64,000 bases of DNA from Spirogloea muscicola (GCA_009602725.1 WELB01000031.1:29317-93316); one strand, 5' to 3'; counted from the stretch's first letter, positions 11,301 to 24,431 are shown. Made by a program: numbers and translations. Notes: generated by a model from the letters alone, not told the origin.

Positions 11301-14300
11301 ATACATTGATGCCTTGAGCTGACTGTTACCATGAGCAAAAGCCAGAGGACAACAATAGTGGTATGTACCTTCGTCGACTATATCCATTAGAATGGCTGAT
11401 ATTGCTGGCCCGTGGCTCTGTCAGAGAACGACTGTCATGAATCCATGAATTTTTGTCAAGAGACCACTCCATATACTCCAAGGACTCTGCACGGACATTG
11501 CAAGAAGCACAAGGTCAGGTCACAGCAGTAGCAGCACTGCTTTGTCATACCAAACATTTCATCAATACTTTCACAAACTTACAAATCTACAGCAACTCCC
11601 AAATTACAACTGTAATTTGTAATTGATGTAATTTGTAATTTGTAATTACAACGCCACAGTGTGATAAGAATGTATCTCATCCGACAAGCTAAGCAAACAT
11701 CAAGCAGCAGGGAAGGCATGAGACAGAAATGCTGCTGCTACTGAGAGCCATCACTTCGTAGGCTGCATATCAAGAAGCTCATCAAGAGACTGCAAAGCCA
11801 TCATTGCGTGTATTAACTGATATTGACTAGGGCATCCATGTTGCTTATGAGCAGGTTGAGGTTGACAGCGTCATCACTTCTCTTATCCAAGAAATGCCTG
11901 CATAAGAAGCCACCATGGTGTACTCGCTGTCTGTCATGTGTGGTTGACATAAGACACACTATTGATTTCACCTGACAATGAAGCTTTGCCCGGCAAGCTG
12001 CCCTCTTCTACCAGACAGTACCCAGCGAATTACTATTTGCGGTGTCAACCTGTACCAAAAGTCTATGTCATGTAGCTGCCAGCTTCTGGCTCTTAGTACG
12101 CAAACAATACATGCTGAACATGCTGAAAAAGCTTCAAGCTTGATGGAAGGGCAACCATCTTGGAGGAAAGATCATACTTGCATGCTTGATGTAAGATCTC
12201 TACAACGTCCCTCCTTATTGCTGCTGAACCCACACTTGGGCCAGATGATCCAACGATGGTCAATGCCTCCTCATTTGATACCTGTGACGTGCTAACAGCT
12301 GCAGTTTCTGTGGCCGCATGAGCACCACCTTCAGCTACAAGTTCTGGAAGACACGAGCGCACGCCCCGCAGACAGGAGTCAAGGCGTAATAAGGTGGTCC
12401 TCCAAGCATCCTTTTCCAAGCCTGACAATAGCAGGTGAAGGTGCAACCATGTCAAATTGACATGCAGAGGTTGCATCTCCGAGATGAGTGTCCACAGACC
12501 CTGCACTGTAGGTCTTGGATCTTGGACCAGATTACTGACACAGAGCAGTAAGACGAGCTCAATCAGAAACACCAGATAAGGTCTCAGTCTGAAGCACCAG
12601 GTGCCAAGGAGGCAAAGCTGAGGACATGCTACAAATGCAAGGTGCATACTGATTTGGCCATTGAACGGGCTTGTCTTCAGAAGAACTCCAATATCAGCCA
12701 TAGCCCCACTCAGATGTCTACTGAGCAGTTCACTAGCAAACTCCAACTCCTCCTTGCAGGCAATGTGCCAATTGGGCACCTCCCAGAGGCTCGTCATCAC
12801 TCCATCCGCAAAATTGTGTTGAGCTTTATCTGCCAACTTGCTACTAGAGTGATCATTCTGATTGCCCACATTCGAGTAATCTTTCGAACCAAACCACACC
12901 TCCACTCCATCTGTGTCTGGAAGTGGAGGCGCACTCCTGCAAAATATCGGCATCGGCAGATCCAGGCGCAATTAGCTTATTCTTAAAATTCACAATATGA
13001 ACAATTTCAGGAACCATCTCATGAACCACTCAGCTTTTCTACATCTCGCACCTATACCCGTGCTCGTCATAATAGAGAACAAGTGTGCTCAAAATGGAAC
13101 TCAGAACACCACCCGCGGCTTCTATGATCTGTGAATCAGTGACACACACAGACATAAGAGAAGCAAGACGTAAGAAGAGCACGATACTGAAGCGAGGCAG
13201 TGAGCAACTTCAGAAGGGCACGGGCACATACAGCTGTCCTTGTTTCTCCATATGACATATTCAAGTGCATGAAGATTTAGAAGCAGGGGCTAACTCCTGG
13301 GTTGATACCTTAGGTGCAGGAGCATCCAGTCCTGCATTCAGGACTTCAACAATCTGTCCTTTGTACGGCAGCCAGGCTTTCCCACCAAAAACAACACATG
13401 CTCCTAACAAGCTGAAGTGGTAGTATACAGCTGACACTAACGAGGGTGATAGTGATATATCCTGCAGTGCAGACAGGTCCTCATGCTTTAGGGTGCATGC
13501 AGAGCTGCTCTGCAAGCAAGAGCTGCAGATTAATCAACCTAGCAATCACTTGTTCTGCTTCATGAAGACATAGAGTCTTCAGCGAGCACAAAGAGCCTGT
13601 GGGTGGCTGCCAAAATTCAACGCTGACCTGATTGGCAGAGAAGTTGCCATGAATTGAGCTCAAATCACTTCGACCTGTCTTTGGAACCCCCTCCAACTCC
13701 AGCTGTATTATGTCCATCAAAGGTTTTGCTACCTCCAATGCAGCCTCAGCAGCATTTGCATAAAGAAGAGAAGTACAAAGGACTCCTATCTCTGCAACGG
13801 CTCCCAAGTGAATGTTGGTCCTCACATACTTGGAGATCTTCTTCAGTGCCTGTGCATTGACAGCAGCGCACACAGCAGAAGCAGGAGGTGGAGTATCAAC
13901 TGCTGCTAATATTGAAAAGCATCACACAAGCCACAATGACTTCTTTGACTTAGCACACCAATATAGAGAAGCTTGTGGCCTACTAAGAACCTGATGGAAA
14001 AGGCTAGGGGAAAGACGGCTGAAGAGGAGTCCCAGTGTAGATCTATAAGGGGAGCTTGACTGCATCAGGAATCCTTTTGAGGTCCCCCCGTCATTAGCAT
14101 ACATGTCATTGTCCCCACTGCCATAAGAACGAGAAACAACACAAAAACTGAGTGCCAACAGGTTGTTTCTGTTTTTCCCCTTCAGCCTGACCTCATCCAC
14201 TTGATTATAGATAACTTGCTCAGCATAACTTGATTACAAGATAACTTGCTCAGCATAACTTGATTACAAGATAACTTGCTCAGCATAACAAGACATCGAC

Positions 14301-17300
14301 CTGAGACCAGCAACCACTTGCAGGTTGTAGAGAGAAGGAGTAGTACCTTGACAGGAAAACATTGTTTGGATCTTCAAGATGAGAGAGCATACTAAGCACA
14401 TGGGACAGGAATTCTTCCAGCCACTGAGACCAATCCACAGGAATGACTGTATGATCCTCTGCAATCTCACCAATCTGCTCAGCAAACTTTTACGTTCAGC
14501 AAGTCTGACACAGCCTCCACCATATGCACACAACCCAGTTGCTGAGTTGAACTTATCCTGCATACAACATGATACAGATCCTCCAGTTGCAAAAACAACA
14601 TGCCTTATACGGGAAACATGCTGTGACATGCACAACACCCATGCTGGGTGAGGGGAAATAGAAAGAGTTGGAAGGTCTACATTGGAAAACACTGCCTCAA
14701 AGAAACGCAATGTGGCAAGCGTTTTGGGAGGATCGTTTGCATCTATCCCTGGAATTGTTGCATACATGGCATCCGCTAGTGCTTCTCTACTTGCAGCCAC
14801 CACAGCATTTGTCTGTTCTTGGTCCCCTGAGCTGATGTGTTGAGAGGTAGAGGAGAATATCAAAAGACTTCTGGTGCAGAGGCCCAATGTGGTAACTGCA
14901 CCTTCCAATTGATGTGTTGCTGTTACCTGCAAGCAATGGCAAGAGATGGAGCATGCTGAATATGAGGAACTCACGACAGTCCTTCTAAGTCAAGGCTTAA
15001 AAGAAGCACAACACTGGATAGTAATGTCACAAGATTTCAAAACGGGCCTTGTAAATGTAATGTAGAGTTAACCATCCTTACACGGTCCAATGCTTTCAGA
15101 TGTCAATGCGACACCGCAAGCTCAACCATTCAACTTGCAGAGCTGTCCAGAACAAGGAAGTGTATCGTACTGTTTCAAGAGCTTGGCGGAAGCTGGTGAG
15201 CACTGAGGGGACCACAGAAGCAGGTGCTACATATGACAGCCCGGCCGCTACACTGGCAGCAACCCCTGCCAAAGTGCCGCTCTTGCTGAATTGTGCTCTG
15301 TCCACCAACCGCATGACACAAACAACAAACCTTCCCTGTTCTGCTTGCTCAAGTGGCTTTCTAAATCCATTCGTCTCTGTCCATTCTCCTCTGGAATTGG
15401 TCAGGCATGACACGTCTCAGTGGAATAAGATACAGATTCAGGCTATCACGTCCAGGCAACTAAGATGGACAGTTGACCTCTCCAGGAGCAATATGTCATG
15501 CTTTTGTTGAGTAATTTACAACAATCAGGGAGTGACTGCAATATAAGGAAAGACTGACCCAAAAAAGCTTATCACAACACTCACTGGGTACAGGCTACAT
15601 AATCTCTAAGTACCTTTTCTCGTAGGCAAGTCGCTTGAGAAAATAGAAGGTAAGGTTACGGAGGAACTGCTCTAAGCTTTGAGTCCAGCCGCCCCCATTG
15701 GAAGGATGTAGGTATTGTTCTAAGATCTCGACCAACTTCTCAAATTGACTGAAAGAATGCGGTAATAGAAGGGTGCAGATCTTGGCAATTGGCTTGGTCA
15801 TATCCATGCCACCCCAACTCTGTTACCATCAAATCTCACAGTCATATTAGCATCTATTGATCTGAAGGTCAAAAGAGCCCCTGCAAGAGCCTACGCAGGC
15901 AACCATAGTAAGCACAAGTGTCCTGTCAACAGAGTAAGCCGGAACCAACGGCCGCAAGCTAATGCACTGCCATCCTCAACACTACACATTCCTTCGTAGT
16001 TTTAATGTCAAACACATGTGGCAAAATACTTCTAGGTGAGGAACTTTGACAGCACCTAGACTATTTGTAAGGTGGCTGCAGCTTACATTTGAGAAAGCTT
16101 GAACACAGGAAGCTGGAGCAGACCTGCTCACAGGTGATGTACCCATAGACTTGCCAACGGGCAAGTGAAAGAAGGACAAGAATTTGGTAAAAAGAACAGG
16201 CAGATAGGCCACCCATTCAGCACTGTCATCTTCACGTGTACGATGACTGTAAGTAGAGCCAGTTGACAAGGCTAGACTGCTGACTGGCAAGTGCTTGACA
16301 CATCTTGCAAACAGCGTGATCCACTGCTGATCCCAGTACGTGCAATGAGGTATGCAAGACCAGAGTGCCAGCCACTCGTCAAGCCACAGACTGCATACAA
16401 AAGAAACGTGGCTGAGCGTTAAACTCAACCATCGCATGCTGCAGTCATTGAACAGAGTTTGTGAGGTAGCAGAAGCTTTGTGCTCCTGTTAGCTACCAGC
16501 AAACTTTTGTATACTTGCCCACCTGACTTGGGGACAAGAAGGACTACAAGCATAGCATATCCTCTTACCTGACATGCCTAGTAGATGGATTCGTACATTG
16601 TCTACACACAATCTCAGGCATCTCAAGTACACAACCTAGACTCAGAGGATGTGCCACCCAATGTCTGTAGCATACCTCCAAGTGTCATTTGCTCCAAAGG
16701 GGGGCAGACATGGCATGAAGAGTGATAGCAGGCCTGCCGCTTCCAGAGAAACATTGTCCGAGAGGTCTGTGAACGATGGCCTGTCAACAAGGAAGAAAGA
16801 GGGACACTTCGGCTGCCCTGAGCAGGCATACTGCACTTTACAGCTGTCGGCAGCAAGCATTGCACCTCACGTCTCAACTGGCCAATCCACCGCAGGCATG
16901 CTTAAGGGCCTTGCAATGTAGTCTGAGCCTGGTGCCTTGATTTATACTACAAATCTCACACACATGTGATCAACTTCGCAACTTCCCAGCTTGCAGCAAA
17001 CAGCACTACCTATCTAGCAAGGCGTACCTTAAAAGGCTCCAGATTTGTGCAGCTGACCCCGGTGGGAAGTACCTACGGGCTCGACGAATGAGGTTGAATA
17101 ATGCACCCAAGTGAACCTGCTGCAGTGCAGCACCCCTCACACTTCGCTGCCTGTGTGAGGGCCGTCATTCGCAGTTAAGCAGAAGCATCCACCAAGCAAG
17201 AATGTCATGCAGATTCAGGCCGTATTGGCCAGTGCTGGAAGACATGACCATCGAGCAACTTGCTAATCAATGGGTTCCACTAAAGCACCAGGTTGTACTT

Positions 17301-18488
17301 AGGAGGTTTGCCTATCTCCGCCAAACAGCAGCCCACCTCACCACACCTGGAAAGGCTGGGAAAGGTTGATCATCGATCAGATCGAGGCTGAAGCAGAAGA
17401 GAAGATGCTTCTGACCTGCTCAAATGGTTGTTTACGAAGGCCTCATACAAAGGCCGCCAGGGCACTGCAATCTCCAGAGTCTTCCGGTACTTACGTAGGA
17501 CCTTGGCCACAACATTTGACCAACGAATCTGTCTTGCAGCAGGCATAGATGCTATTAGACATCAATACTGTCTAACAGCCCCACAGCTCTTCCTCTGTCA
17601 ATTGCACGACATGCAGAAGATAACGTTGCTACACAATCATAGTTGGCAGCAAGAGCAGACATTGCAATGCTGCTGTTTGAGAAACTTTTCATGTGACACG
17701 TCAAACAGCTATTGAACATGTGAACAGCTTGCGGTGGTGATCCACACTGAGATACTTAAGCATCCATTTGCAAGCCAAGAATCATCAGCAGGCATGACAG
17801 CTTCTTGTTGCTTGGTATGAATGAGGCCCTCAGGTACTTGACTTGACATACATTGCCTTAGGAGGTCTATGTCCTTTTTCAGATGCAAGTAATTACCTGT
17901 GTGAAAAGGTCATCCTTCTGTTGCAATATTATTGCAAGAGCTGCTGTAGCCAGGCGTTTGACGTCCTCAATTGCCAGCTCGCTCTTGCAGTCAAGAAAAC
18001 TGGATGGAGGCCGCAAAGAGAGCAGATAGTGAGCAGACCATGTCCCTCAAGCAGCCTGCTCTGACCAACTTGACTGACTACCTAGACATCGCTGGAGCTC
18101 GGGCCTGCCAGACTCGCAGACCCTGCCTTTAAGTTTTGATACGAAGTTTCGCAGAAGAAACCCCTCTTGTTAAGCTAAACAAAGGCATGCAGCAATGCTT
18201 TGCCTTGGTTGCCAAGGCAGGCAAAGCAAAATATTCTTGCAGTAATGTGATAGCTGATGCTGAGAAAGTGATGTATACATCATTGACCAGGCACAATAAG
18301 CATAAATTGGAGATACTTGGCCGTCAGCTTCACCTATTGGCAACAGAGACCCATCTCAGTGTTTCTCTAGCTTTGCCTATCCGCAAAGCTTCCTCAATGG
18401 CATCAACAACCGCAGAAAACCGCCGTAGCTCAACTTGTGCCGCCTCAGCAGAAAGATCACCAGGCAGCCACAGATTGTACAAATGCAT
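5377..18488 (-). CDS. PA200: Proteasome activator PA200 (PSME4/Blm10 family), multi-exon
   Basis: PA200 is a large HEAT-repeat protein that caps the 20S proteasome, mainly in the nucleus, and stimulates peptide hydrolysis. The start is the ATG at 18488 (MHLYNLWLP, matching the start of plant PA200); exon 1 ends at 18334 before a GT donor. Other exons seen: 17423-17540 region (QIRWSNVVAKVLRKYRK, PWRPLYEAFVNNHLSR), 16720-16860 (FFLVDRPSFTDLSDNVS), 16130-16437 (LWSCIPHCTYWDQQW), 15610-15800 (LEQYLHPSNGGGWTQSLEQF), 14690-14930 (IPGIDANDPPKTLATLRFFE), 13480-13870, 13280-13515, 12300-12560, 8340-9360, 7665-8060, and the C-terminal exon near 5515-5672 (EPNPIRSTVTS, FKRTHNDMW, FTNEQLE). The gene spans about 13 kb in many short exons; several exact boundaries were not resolved. 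The exact last residues are uncertain. No transposon interrupts it. Confidence 0.92.
11603..11652. repeat. AT-rich imperfect palindrome in a PA200 intron
   Basis: The motif taatttgtaatt and its complement alternate around position 11628, so the block can fold on itself. It lies between supported exons; no function is implied. Confidence 0.5.
14200..14289. repeat. 30-base tandem repeat, three copies
   Basis: The unit, beginning ttgattacaagataact and continuing to cagcataac, occurs three times head to tail, the first copy with a small change (gattatag). It lies in a PA200 intron. Confidence 0.85.
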
Positions 18489-19304
18489 CCTGCTCAATTT
18501 GAGTTCTGACCACGTTATCAGACTGCAATCAGCTGGATGGACTCCTGCAACGGCTGACCACCAATTGCTTGCACATGCACCAGGGGCGATCAACTCCTGT
18601 CCAGGTTGACGACTAGCTCTGAAAGCGAGGAATCGGTGCAATTCATATGAAATTCTCAGTGTTGCGCTTCATCGCAGTCGGACAGTGCTTCTCAGATGAA
18701 CCAGACAGATCAATTCGCGGCAGTCCGAGCGCTGAGGGTGCGCACAACGCAGGCCAGCAATTTCACTTATATCAGCGTTGCAGGGCGTGCGCAGCTGAGC
18801 CGCAGGAGCCACAACAAGAGGGAAAAGTCGGCAACGCACGCCTCTGCGGTGCTGGCTGGCGTGAAGCGCTGGCTTGCCGCCCCCGAGGCCGCCGCAGACG
18901 AGGCAAGGCGGCCCTGCCGAGAGCCTGCTGGAAGAAGTGAGCTCTGCCAAAGGTCCGTGAGTCACAAGCGACGTGAAGCGGCGTCTCCGGGAGGACGTGA
19001 CGAGGCGAGGTCCGCGCGGCTGGCCAAGGAGCTTCGAGAAAGGCAGAGCTGGCTGCCGTGCTGAGGGGGAAGGAGGTGGGGAGCACAGTGGCTTGGGCAG
19101 CCGTTGATGACGGCTACGGGGCGGCAGCAGGGAGAGGGTGGGGAAGCGCCGAGGTGGTGGGGGGCGAGACGAGGCCCTGAGATGGCGACTCGAGACGGCG
19201 TCCGTCGGTCAGAAGGGAACTTTGCCAAACGGGGGCGATGGCTGTGAGAAGCTCGTTCAAAGAAAACGTGTGTATCAAGAGATGGGGAGGCCATGTGTGG
19301 CTAA
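18489..19304. other. GC-rich upstream region of PA200
   Basis: This holds the PA200 5' UTR and presumably its promoter; no TATA element is convincing. Between about 18760 and 19080 it is GC-rich with long chance frames. Near 19218-19262 a minus-strand LINE tail scrap (gggggcgatggctgtgagaa) begins, about 0.7 kb upstream of the PA200 start. Confidence 0.45.
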
Positions 19305-19485
19305 GTACGAAGGCAAGCACATTGACAAATGTACGTAACCTGCTGCTAAGCTGACCCGCTCAGTAACCATGAGTCAGCACATAGAGGTCGCTAACTGATG
19401 CTCGAATACTGGACGGCAATTGACAGGCTCTTGAACTACCAGCCAAGGCTCGACCAGCTTTCTGATGCAACGCATGAGCCTGAGC
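19305..19485 (-). repeat. LINE 3' end, type a
   Basis: On the minus strand the sequence reads the family C-terminus (ALHQKAGRALAGSSR, then ASVSDLYVLTHGY and stop near 19365) followed by the type-a 3' UTR to about 19305. Only about 40 codons of coding sequence remain. Confidence 0.7.
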
Positions 19486-21350
19486 AAAGAGGGCGAGGGC
19501 TGTAATGAAGAAGTAAAGGCGCTTCCAGTAGAAGAAGAAAGTGCTCGCCCATTGAGATTCCAGTAGAGGGCTGTGGCTGTGAGAGGCCAGCCCAGAAAAA
19601 AGGAATCAACAAAGTTCGAATGGACCAGAGATGGCTCTAAAACACATTGAATCGAGTTGCCACGAAGCACTCAGTAACCTCTGTTGAGCAGCTGCAGGTC
19701 GGAGAAACTGGTCTCCGGGTAGCGGATCCCCTCGCCAGAGCCAGAGGCTGAAAAGAAGTGGCTCTCCCAATGGAGGCAAGGGCTGTGAAAAGCCAACCCG
19801 AAAAGCCTGGTCAATGCATGTGCATAGACCAGGACGAGCAATCTTTCAACTCCTTACTTACCATTACTCAGCCAAAGCGGTGGTGGTCTTACTTGTGCGT
19901 CCACTGTCCCTGACCTTGTGATGTCCTGGCTTTGCTCAGCTCTTTCCTACACTGAAGTAGACTGTAAACCGAGGTGCAATGGAGCAGCAGTGAAATGTGT
20001 GGCCATGCAACTGCAGTGGATAAGGGGGCATTGCTCGATGAAAGGCCTGTTGTGCAACTGACACTCAGCAGTGTACCGTGGCGGATGTGAGGTTGCCAGA
20101 GGCAGGTGCCCGGCAGCTTGCACGGCTTACTGCAGGAAAGTGGTGCACCTCACGTGTTCTCTAAAATGAGCGTATCGGAAGGTTCGGCATGGCTCGGCCA
20201 ACCCTTCCCTCTTCTCTCCCAGCATACGTTGCAGACTTGAGCTATATTTGACTCCAGTGCGACGTAGCACATGGGGACAAGACTTCATCTGAATTATGCA
20301 CCCACGCAGCTATTGCCGAAAATGCCATTGGGGGGGGAGGGGAAGCACCTCCCACGTACGTCTGAATGACAGAGCCACTCACCAACCACCAACCGACCCT
20401 ACACGTACATGCATGCCATTACTTAATGAGCAAGTATGGATAGTTGCGACCTTCACAATTTACCAGCCCAGGATATGTCACAGCTCTATTTGTGGAGACC
20501 CAGAGCCCACTGAGAGAGTGTGGGCCTAGAGCGCGCAGCCCACAACCTGGGCACGGTCTCCAATATGGTGATCAAACCGAAAGCCAGCCAGCCAAAGATG
20601 GCAAGGACAGATATGAAGCGCCACACGAAGCTAGCAGACAGCTCCTGGTAGCGCTCTGCGGTCCTTGTCAAACAAACACATGATAGTACGACATGCTGTG
20701 AGCATGTATTCAACTATTAGGCTGCATTTATTCACACTCTGGAGGTCAAGGACATATTTGCTCCAGGGCTATTTAAGGAGGGGTATCTAAGGACACAGTG
20801 GACAGCCGCGTCCTTCCAAATACAGCAATTACCATGGGAACCTGAGTTGCAAGTGCAGATCCTGATACTACCGTAGCATTCCTGATGTGTTCAGGCTTCT
20901 CTTGGCCGTCAATGACTCTCTCAGATAGTGTCTGGCTGCTTTGGCAGGCAGGCAGCCCTGCTGCAGTGGCAGGTGTGAGCACAATGAGAAGCTGCACCAT
21001 GACTGCGAGGCAAGGGACAGCACAGTCTTACGCAACCCCTCAGCGCTGGAGCCTCGGGGCCTCAAGGCTTCCAGACTTACCAGCGCTCCTGTCCTTGGTA
21101 ATTTGCTCCCAGCTCGTCACTGCACAGCAGTAGTGAGGCGGCAGTGCGTGTTGGACACGAAGCACCACTGCCAGCGGTGAGCTCCGCGGCCTCTAATCAG
21201 CACGACAGCCAGGAGCCAACTTTCTCGCGAGGGCGGGCGTGGGCAGCATCTGCTCGTGCAGTGGCGCGCTAAACGTGCGCTTCGGTCCAGCACTTGCCAC
21301 TGAAACCCACTGGGTGCCAAAGCAAGGCTGTGCATTACTTTCTCCGCATA
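19486..21350. other. Intergenic, LINE scraps and one weak gene candidate
   Basis: A minus-strand hairpin tail (gagaggccagcccagaaa) lies at about 19545-19620 and a related end at 19660-19730. On the minus strand, 21000-20773 and 20690-20520 contain two short frames, the second with a hydrophobic stretch (FVWRFISVLAIFGWLAFGLI). They could be exons of a small membrane protein, but I recognise no family and the splice sites are not convincing. Nothing else is supported. Confidence 0.3.
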
Positions 21351-21740
21351 CTATAGAATGCGGCTCTCATTTAGTTTGCAGCGCTCGCAAGCATTGGCTC
21401 TTCATCAACGTGCAACGCGCGCTTCTCGTACTCTGTTAAATCTTTTTTGGGCTGGCTTTTCCAGCCCCTATTCTCAATGGGCGAGCACCTTCTTCTTTTC
21501 CCAGCCAGTCAATCTGGCCGCCCTTCTGTTTCGTGGCGGCGCTCCAGCTCCCCAGGTTAGCTTGTCGGCTTTGTTTGTGCTCACCCGTGTGGGTACTGAT
21601 GTCACCTTAGGCACCTTGGTTTCGGTTTCCGTACTATGTAGCCCTGTTTGGTTTGCCCTAGACTCTGCCTTAACAATGTTTCGGCTTGAATTGGCCTCCA
21701 TTTCATTTCATGCGACCCGCGCGCCTTCCTCTCCGAGCGG
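21351..21740 (+). repeat. LINE tail chain: truncated tail, hairpin, type-b tail
   Basis: 21358-21425 encodes MRLSFSLQRSQALALHQRA, a LINE C-terminal piece. It runs into the hairpin tail at 21441-21500 (gggctggcttttccagcccc). From 21530 a type-b tail follows (FRGGAPAPQVSLSALFVLTR), with its 3' UTR to about 21735. Three pieces of at least two subfamilies are joined in the same orientation. Confidence 0.7.
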
Positions 21741-22294
21741 ATTGCTGGTCGGTGCATCAACACGCACCAGGTTGCACGATGTGCAAGCAGAGAGGCCAGG
21801 CCGGGTTGCCGGCGCCATGCGGCAGCGCCGCCAGCTTCGTGGCCCCGGGCAGCTCGCACGGCTCGTCGCCAGGGCCGGGCCCCGCGGGCAGCGACAGGCG
21901 CTCCCAAGGCCAGTCCAGGTGGGCGCTAGGCGGCAGCGCTTCTGCCATTCTCGACATCACGTGCTTCTTCAGGTCAACTAAGGTGGCCTCACTGCCGCCG
22001 CAGCCGTTTGTTCCGCCGAAGCCGCCAAAGGATACCGGGAACATGTCCGACATAACGTCGCCGCTGAGATGCCATCTGCACCCACAGCGTGCCCGCCCGC
22101 CCACCGGCACGCCGGTCGTCATATCCTTTGCCACCACCGCCGCCATCGGCGTCGGCCCGGGACAGCGTGAACGGCATTGCGCGCCGTCAGGTCTACTTGC
22201 TGCGCAGCTCTGCCGTGGTGGCGGGCCTCAGGCGAGCGGCCAGAGGCTGCGGCAGAGGCGGAAGAGCAGCGCTTGCCGTGTGGCCGCTGGCGCT
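21741..22294. other. GC-rich block of unknown origin before a LINE copy
   Basis: Base composition changes sharply at about 21740. A minus-strand frame (22146-21757) contains SDMFPVSFGGFGGTNGCGGS and DLKKHVMSRMAEALPPS, which look protein-like but match no family I know. It could be a captured host exon, or the unrecognised linker region of the LINE. Confidence 0.3.
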
Positions 22295-23870
22295 GGAGGA
22301 GCGCTAGGAGTTCTCAAAGTTCCCCATGGCACACCATCCCATGTAGCGGAGGACTTACGTGAACGTCTGCAGAAACACCTTGCTCCCCTCCCCTCCCTTC
22401 CTCTCCTTGAATATCCGCAGCTGGCGCTGGCCATCCTTACTCGCTGCATTGGTCAACGAGCTGGCTACCTGCAGCGAACAGTCGCCCCAACGGACATGGT
22501 GGGCGAGCTGTACAAGGAGTTCGACACCTCCCTCCTGCAAATCCTGGCTTCCCTGATTCGACACCCATACTTCCCCTCACTTTCATCCTCCCTGCAGGCA
22601 TCCCTTTCCACACGAATGGGCGGCCTGGGCTGCCGGTCACTTGAACAGACGGCGCAGGCAGCCTTTCTCGGTTGCTGGCACCAGGTTGCCTCCCTCTTCC
22701 CCTTGCGCTTCCCTTGTCCGGCAGGCCCTGCAGCCGAGGTGGAAGAAGGCTCCTTCGCCTTCCAAGTGCAATTGAGGAGCATCCGGGAGTCAGCAATCTG
22801 CTCCTTCCCCTCCCTGCAACTCCTCCTCACCCCCTTCTCAGAGCTGGCCCAAGCCCCGGACAAAGCGGCACAGGCCAGACTCGTTGCTGCAGTTGAGGAC
22901 GAGCGTCGCAGGTCGCTGAGGACGATGCCAGATATCAGGACCAATCCAAGGAGTCCGGCACGCCTCACATCGCTCGCAACAACTGGGACAATGGACTGGC
23001 TCACAACGCACGCCATCCACAACGCTTTCAGAATCAGCCCCGAGGCGTTCCGGACGCTTCTCCAGCTGTTCATTGGCCTACCCCCGACCTGCCTGGTAGG
23101 AGTAACTCAGTGTGAGTGCGGCTTCCGTGCGGAGGGCGGAGACCTTGCCACCCATATGCTGCGGTGTCCCACAGGCCCGGAGGTGGTGGGCGTCCATGAC
23201 CTCCTACAGGACGCCCTGGCGGGCCTGATGCGCGATGCCGGCCATCGTGGAAGTAAGCAATGTATTGCCCATCACCACGGATTCCCAGGGACGCCATCAC
23301 CGTCGCACCCCGGGCATTGTGGGTGTACAACCTGGCGGTGGCCCACGCGCCTTGGTGGATGTGGTGGTGATGGAGGCATACAAGAGTTCCGCTTCGACGC
23401 ACACTGTTGGCCACGCAGTGGGAGGTGCTGAGCTGAGAAAGCTCCGGCACTATTATGACTACACCTGCAGCGATCACCTCCTACCGGCGGCAATCAACAC
23501 TTTCGGCTGCATGGGTCCTCGCTCCCACACCTTACTGCAGAATATGGCAAGCTTGAAATATGCTCGATGTGAGGATATGCTTCCAGCTCAGATGAGCATG
23601 CCGGCAGCCTACTTGTCATTCTTGCGTCGTCGAGTGTCAGCTTGTCTGCAGCGAGCTCAGGCTCGTGCGTTGCATCAGAAAGCTGGTCAAGCCTTAGCTG
23701 GTAAATCAAGAGCTTGTCGATTGCCGTCCGGCATTCGGGCATCAGTTAGCGACCTCTATGTGCTGACTCGTGGTTACTGAGCGGGTCAACTTAGCAGCAG
23801 GTGACGTACATATGTCAATATGCTTGCCTTTGTACTTGGCCACACAGGGCCCTCCATCTCTTAATACACA
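22295..23870 (+). mobile_element. LINE copy, post-RT half to 3' UTR (type a)
   Basis: From about 22299 the frame encodes GVLKVPHGTPSHVAEDLRER, PQLALAILTRCIGQRAGYLQ and MGGLGCRSLEQTAQAAFLGC, matching the region after the reverse transcriptase in the copy at 58310-58700. A zinc knuckle of form C-x-C-x11-H-x3-C (starting CECGF) lies at 23110-23168. Around 23300 the reading changes frame and continues with LVDVVVMEAYKSS, GHAVGGAELRKLRHYYDY and the C-terminus DLYVLTRGY, stop at 23778-23780. The RT and everything N-terminal are missing, as expected for 5' truncation during target-primed reverse transcription. It has one clear frameshift, so it is not functional. Confidence 0.85.
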
Positions 23871-23984
23871 CGCATTTTCCGCTAGGAGCGCTAGGGGCAG
23901 CCGGCCCTGCCCTGTCCCGGTCTTTTGATATCAGCAGCCGCATTCTCCCGGTAGCTGTCTTGCAGAGAATTTTGTGTGTTTAAA

Positions 23985-24090
23985 ACAAACGAGGGCCAAA
24001 TGGCCAAGTACAAAGGCAAGCACGTCCAAAGACCTACTTAAAGTTCAGCAAATTGACCCGCTCAGTAACCACGGGTAAAACTGGACATGT
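23985..24090 (-). repeat. LINE 3' UTR, inverted to the preceding copy
   Basis: The minus strand carries acccgtggttactgagcggg and the type-a 3' UTR (ggccatttggccctcgtttg at its end). It faces the tail at 23760-23870, so two 3' ends meet tail to tail across about 115 bases. Confidence 0.65.
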
Positions 24091-24431
24091 GACCCTTCTG
24101 AACCAAAATTTCTTGAAGCAATGTATTTTTAAATGGTGTCTAGCCAAGCTCTGGAAGAATGCTGGAGGAATGTAATCAGGCCTAGATATCTGCAGCTCAA
24201 CCTACTGCTACTCAACCTACAGCCAGTTGCCCAGCTACCACACCAGACCAATCATTCCCAGCAAGATCATTGCACAGACCTTGGATGTTGGCCCCACATG
24301 TGGTCTGTCAATGCAGGCTCAAGGGCTGCTACAAATGCTCCTGCTAGATCTGGAGGCTGCACAAGTACATACTCTGGTCAGACTAATGAATGGTCAGTGC
24401 TGCCAAAGCAGAGATAGATGAGAGCATGCAC
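24091..24431. other. Intergenic downstream of the minus-strand gene
   Basis: No gene, repeat or motif could be supported in these 340 bases. Confidence 0.4.

Noticed and set aside
20486-21065. Small secreted or membrane protein gene on the minus strand
   Set aside because: Two short frames with a hydrophobic stretch, but splice borders and homology are unconvincing; mentioned only as a weak candidate.
21686-23431. A single 581-codon protein gene
   Set aside because: The first 200 codons cross a composition break with no protein-like pattern; only the part from about 22295 is LINE coding sequence.
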